Below are positions 5,683 to 8,393 of a stretch of 8,393 nucleotides of DNA, piece after piece. The stretch spans positions 1-8,393 of the forward strand of contig JAGCTA010000354.1 in the NCBI GenBank assembly GCA_017963875.1, read 5' to 3'. Origin of the DNA: Victivallales bacterium (lineage in GTDB: Bacteria; Verrucomicrobiota; Lentisphaeria; Oligosphaerales; Oligosphaeraceae). Made by a program: the position numbers and the translations under genes. Position 1 is the first letter of the stretch. Every line of letters begins with the position of its first letter. The notes under the pieces are model-generated. The model ran no database searches, had not been told where the DNA came from, and saw only the letters and a list, made by a program, of their open reading frames with translations.

Positions 5683-7626
5683 CTATTCCTTTACAATACT
5701 GTTCGCTGGGGCGGTAAAGACGATGGGTTCAAGCGGTTCACAAAGAGTGAAACTGTAGTCTTCCACGGCCTCCGTGAACCGCAGCGACCACATTTCCTTC
5801 TGCGCCGTCTTCGAGCGTTCGGCGCGAAGACAGCCGATGCCGTCATGTTGGGTCAACTTGGAAACGACCTTGCCCGACGCATCCATCATCTCCGCCGTGA
5901 CATATTCGCGACTTGGACAGTTGACCAAAACATTGACAACCTCGCAGTCTGCGGGAACGTTGAAATACCATTGAGTGCTCGAATTGGCGATGGAGACCGA
6001 CGACGCGACCATGCCATGTCCAGGTGAATCGCTGCAGATGTTCACCGTATTCCGAGAACTGAACGACAGAACATAGACCTGGTCGCCGCGCTCCGCCTTG
6101 AATTCGGCAACCTGCTCTTCCTTTGTCAAATCCAACGGAGGGCACTCGATGCCGCTTTTGTCAGTCACCGTGACGCGCTGCTTGGGATTTCTCAGTGAAG
6201 GGATGTCTTCAAACGGCGTCACCTTGATTCTGATTCGGGCAGTCGTTCCCTTTGGAACGCATTGAATGAAGCGGTTTGGGCCTCTGAAACGATAGTCATA
6301 CCCCGCCTCATCCCCTGGCCCTGTCTTCTCCGCCTTGTAGCCATCTGGCGAAAACATCTTCGGATGGACTGTGCGGAGAATTTCGACCAATTTCTTGTCG
6401 GCCTGATGTGCAGCCACAAGTTTCGGCAAATCAATAGCCTGCGGTTTTCCATCCATGCCGACCTGATATGTCGGCTTCCCCGTCAGCGTGCTGATGCCCT
6501 GCGTTACGAAACTTCCAAAAACAAATGGCTGCCTTTCAATTTCGTCAATGACCTGCAAATTCCCCAAATCAATATTGCCGAACGGAACAGTGTCACCTCC
6601 GTTGAAAGAAATCGCTGCGGCGCAATCTTTTCCAACAATGACCTTGCAGTCGAGAAAAGTGAATTTGATGCCGTTTTCCAGACAGTTGTTAAAGGTGATG
6701 ACACGCCCAGTCTTCGACTGGAACGTGCAGCCGATGAAATCGAACGTCCCCTTGACTGGAATCGATCCAGGCTTGACAGGATTGGCGTAGAACGCTCCAT
6801 TGACGTTGTCATGGAAATAGCATTTTTTGAATACAATTGATACGGGCGGAACCATACCATCCCCTTTGGGGTTCCAGTCGTGGAGGTATGAACCGATGGC
6901 CGCATTGCCGAAACTTTCGCAGTTATCGAAAACGATGTTGACCTGCTCTTCGTCTGGGAAGTTCGGTTCCAGACTGAACCCGTCATGGGGAGGCGTGCCG
7001 CCCGTGTTGCTCATGACACAGTTGCGAACCATGATGTCCCGCCCGCCAATCACGGAGAATGCTGAACGGTGGTGGTCGTCGCATATCAGGTTTTCCGCAA
7101 GGACGTTTTTGCAGCATTTCCATTCCTTATTGCCCACCCTGCCGATATAGACGCCGTCGCCACCCGACGATTTGGTAATCAGGTCCCTGATAACCACATT
7201 ATCGCAACTCCTGAACGACAGGACATGTCGCCATTCGGAGACAGAATAGCGCGTCGTGTCCTGATAGTCCTTCTTGCGCATTCGAAGTTCGCTGTTCCGT
7301 CCGCCCCTAACGACTATGTCCTTCGCCTTATCGGCGCTGAACATGCAGTCTCTGATACCATGATATTCATCCGCTTTGGCGAGAACCAGAACATCGTTCT
7401 CAAACACGAGTTCGAGATTGCTGCGAAGGAAAATCGGCCTGACAATCCATGGCTTGCCGACGTTGTCCACAATGACCGTGCGGGCACCCGAATTGATGGC
7501 GGCCTGTAGGCACGCCGTCGCGTCCTCAGAGTCAAAGCCAAAGGAACTCGCCTTCACAGTCTCCTGAGCAATCACGGTCATACATGACAAACATACGATG
7601 AACACCAACAATAACTTTCTCAGCAT
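5683..7626 (-). CDS. Secreted right-handed beta-helix protein (pectate lyase-like fold)
   Basis: This 647-aa protein is probably an extracytoplasmic polysaccharide-binding or polysaccharide-active protein. A clear signal peptide, MLRKLLLVFIVCLSCMTVIA, is followed by QE, with cleavage likely after residue 20. Residues ~28-65 (FDSEDATACLQAAINSGART, then PWIVRPIFLRSNLEL) resemble the entry segment of the pectate-lyase/GH28-like superfamily. Residues ~75-360 are beta-helix coils with repeated x-I/V-x-F/V-x-N-C units, for example DIMVRNC, NIVFDNC, SIVFKKC, TFDFIGC and KFTFLDC. SGGDGVYIG (154-162) resembles the loop carrying active-site acids in related lyases and hydrolases, but no complete catalytic set can be assigned. 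Residues ~440-640 look like one or two beta-sandwich domains. The start has a strong GGAGG (7635-7639) 8 nt upstream. Its TAG lies 3 bp before the GH130 ATG, so the two form an operon. The exact substrate and whether it is catalytic remain unknown. Confidence 0.8.
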   Translation of the reverse strand: MLRKLLLVFIVCLSCMTVIAQETVKASSFGFDSEDATACLQAAINSGARTVIVDNVGKPWIVRPIFLRSNLELVFENDVLVLAKADEYHGIRDCMFSADKAKDIVVRGGRNSELRMRKKDYQDTTRYSVSEWRHVLSFRSCDNVVIRDLITKSSGGDGVYIGRVGNKEWKCCKNVLAENLICDDHHRSAFSVIGGRDIMVRNCVMSNTGGTPPHDGFSLEPNFPDEEQVNIVFDNCESFGNAAIGSYLHDWNPKGDGMVPPVSIVFKKCYFHDNVNGAFYANPVKPGSIPVKGTFDFIGCTFQSKTGRVITFNNCLENGIKFTFLDCKVIVGKDCAAAISFNGGDTVPFGNIDLGNLQVIDEIERQPFVFGSFVTQGISTLTGKPTYQVGMDGKPQAIDLPKLVAAHQADKKLVEILRTVHPKMFSPDGYKAEKTGPGDEAGYDYRFRGPNRFIQCVPKGTTARIRIKVTPFEDIPSLRNPKQRVTVTDKSGIECPPLDLTKEEQVAEFKAERGDQVYVLSFSSRNTVNICSDSPGHGMVASSVSIANSSTQWYFNVPADCEVVNVLVNCPSREYVTAEMMDASGKVVSKLTQHDGIGCLRAERSKTAQKEMWSLRFTEAVEDYSFTLCEPLEPIVFTAPANSIVKE

Positions 7627-7746
7627 GATTCAATCCTCCAATGGATTAAGTATCTTTTTTTACTATACATTGCGAAGTCAAAAATAAAAACAACTTTCCC
7701 CGTGTTTGCCAAGACACAATTTGGCAAGAAGACACAAGAGAATCGG
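7627..7746 (-). promoter_or_regulatory. Intergenic region with inverted and direct repeats
   Basis: This 120-bp gap lies between the glycosidase stop and the beta-helix gene. It contains a perfect 7-bp inverted repeat, TTGCCAA (7706-7712) and TTGGCAA (7721-7727), with an 8-nt spacer. A 9-bp direct repeat AAGACACAA (7711-7719 and 7729-7737) overlaps it. A TATAGT (7662-7667, minus) is a possible -10, but the nearest good -35-like TTGACT (7676-7681) is only 8 bp away, so no convincing promoter is seen. The GGAGG ribosome site is at 7635-7639. The hairpin is not directly followed by a T-tract; T-rich DNA begins about 13 nt later. A weak terminator, an operator or both are possible. Confidence 0.4.
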
Positions 7747-8393
7747 TCAAATTAGTTGAACTTTATCTGCTGGCAACTTCACCATGGTCCAGGAAATGAA
7801 TTCTGGCAGGAGCAAATTCCGCCCAGCCAGTTGACGGTATTCTGGATTCTCAAACGTGGCAAACTTCGCTTCCACAATTTCAGGTAGCAGAATCCGCACA
7901 TTTCCGCAGGGGGCGGCCGTATAGTTGATGCAGTGGATGATGACCTCCGTTTCTGTTCGGTTGATTCGGATGTACACGGTTTCTGGTGCTTCAATATCAA
8001 AGGGTAGCCGAATCAGATTGTCCATGATGACTTCTGGATTGTCTGGCATAAGCACTTCAAATCGCCAGTCTGGATTGATGACATTGCACCGCAGTTCAGG
8101 GACGCGGAGTACATCTGGCATAGAGTCCAACGGGTTGACGCAATACTGGCGGTTTTCCTCATTGCAGTCTCCAGTCATTGCATCCACGACAATACAGCCG
8201 CCATTGGCAGCGAACTTCCGTACTGTGGAAATCTCCGCTTCACTCAGGCATTTCGCTCCGAATATCAGCAACTGACGGCATCCCTGCGGCACAGTGAACT
8301 CTCTGCCATCGGAGACGACCAGCCGATAAGGAATATGCCGTCGAAGCAGAACTTCCTCGGCAGAAAGCAAAGCATGGAACGATGCGGTGGAGA
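7747..8393 (-). CDS. Glycosidase C-terminus, GH42/beta-galactosidase trimerisation-like, partial
   Basis: The frame is open to the right edge, so the N-terminal catalytic part lies outside the window; 214 codons and a TGA at 7747-7749 are visible. The sequence starts in STASFHALLSAEEVLLRRHI. Its first ~100 residues resemble the glutamine-amidotransferase-like domain of GH42-type beta-galactosidases. That domain has an A-x-x-L-L-x-R-x-I-P-Y start, then QLLIFGAKCLSEAEISTVRK followed by FAANGGCIVVD (60-70), the LS-x-x-x-x-x-x-x-x-F-x-x-x-GG pattern. This domain is structural, not catalytic. Residues ~138-214 (VYIRINRTETEVIIHCINY, then FISWTMVKLP) look like the C-terminal beta-sandwich seen in the same enzymes. 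A TTG at 8370 could be read as a start, but coding similarity continues above it, so it is not one. Substrate cannot be told without the catalytic domain. The neighbouring beta-helix and GH130 genes run in the same direction, which supports a shared glycan-degradation role. Confidence 0.7.
   Translation of the reverse strand, partial: STASFHALLSAEEVLLRRHIPYRLVVSDGREFTVPQGCRQLLIFGAKCLSEAEISTVRKFAANGGCIVVDAMTGDCNEENRQYCVNPLDSMPDVLRVPELRCNVINPDWRFEVLMPDNPEVIMDNLIRLPFDIEAPETVYIRINRTETEVIIHCINYTAAPCGNVRILLPEIVEAKFATFENPEYRQLAGRNLLLPEFISWTMVKLPADKVQLI

Noticed and set aside
4975..6027. Long open frame of 350 codons on the plus strand
   Set aside because: It lies antisense across the GH130 and beta-helix genes, which have strong family matches. 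The translation is rich in Arg/His with no recognisable domain, so it is a shadow frame.
8371..8393. Start of the rightmost gene at the TTG at 8370
   Set aside because: The frame remains open upstream to the edge, and residues before the TTG fit the same domain (STASFHALL), so the real start is outside the window.

Overview
The window looks like chromosomal DNA from a carbohydrate-degrading bacterium of roughly balanced base composition. No phage, transposon, CRISPR or RNA gene was seen. The PVC superphylum (Lentisphaerota/Kiritimatiellota type) is a reasonable guess. It rests on the mix of gene families: a long secreted LVIVD-repeat propeller, Sel1 repeats, a secreted right-handed beta-helix protein, a GH130 enzyme and a glycosidase with a GH42-like C-terminus. 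This is inference, since no marker gene is present.

Layout. Positions 1-386 (minus) hold the N-terminal 128 codons of a Sel1-repeat protein that runs off the left edge. Positions 543-2471 (minus) encode a secreted protein of 642 aa built of LVIVD-type beta-propeller repeats. A 298-bp AT-rich divergent intergenic region (2472-2769) carries three clean inverted repeats that could be operators. Positions 2770-4065 (+) encode homoserine dehydrogenase with an ACT domain (hom). Positions 4065-4583 (+) encode a flavodoxin-like protein whose ATG overlaps the hom stop codon (TAATG). The flavodoxin gene converges on a leftward carbohydrate cluster with only 11 bp between the stop codons. Read in its own direction, that cluster is: the C-terminal part of a large glycosidase (7747-8393, open at the right edge), a secreted beta-helix protein of 647 aa (5683-7626), and a cytoplasmic GH130 beta-mannoside phosphorylase-like enzyme (4595-5679).

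How the genes fit together. The beta-helix and GH130 genes are 3 bp apart, so they are almost certainly co-transcribed. A secreted glycan-binding or glycan-cleaving beta-helix protein, a glycosidase and a cytoplasmic GH130 enzyme suggest a small glycan-utilisation locus, possibly for mannose-containing glycans. hom and the flavodoxin form a separate two-gene unit: hom catalyses the step committed to threonine and methionine, and the flavodoxin's redox partner is unknown.

Most notable observations. GH130 is broken by a one-base frameshift near 4774-4777, in the middle of a family-typical segment, with the remaining frame intact. The beta-helix protein shows a regular series of five cysteines one coil apart. 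Small symmetric DNA elements sit at the predicted promoters of both divergent genes and upstream of the beta-helix gene. I see no convincing sign of a new defence or mobile system.
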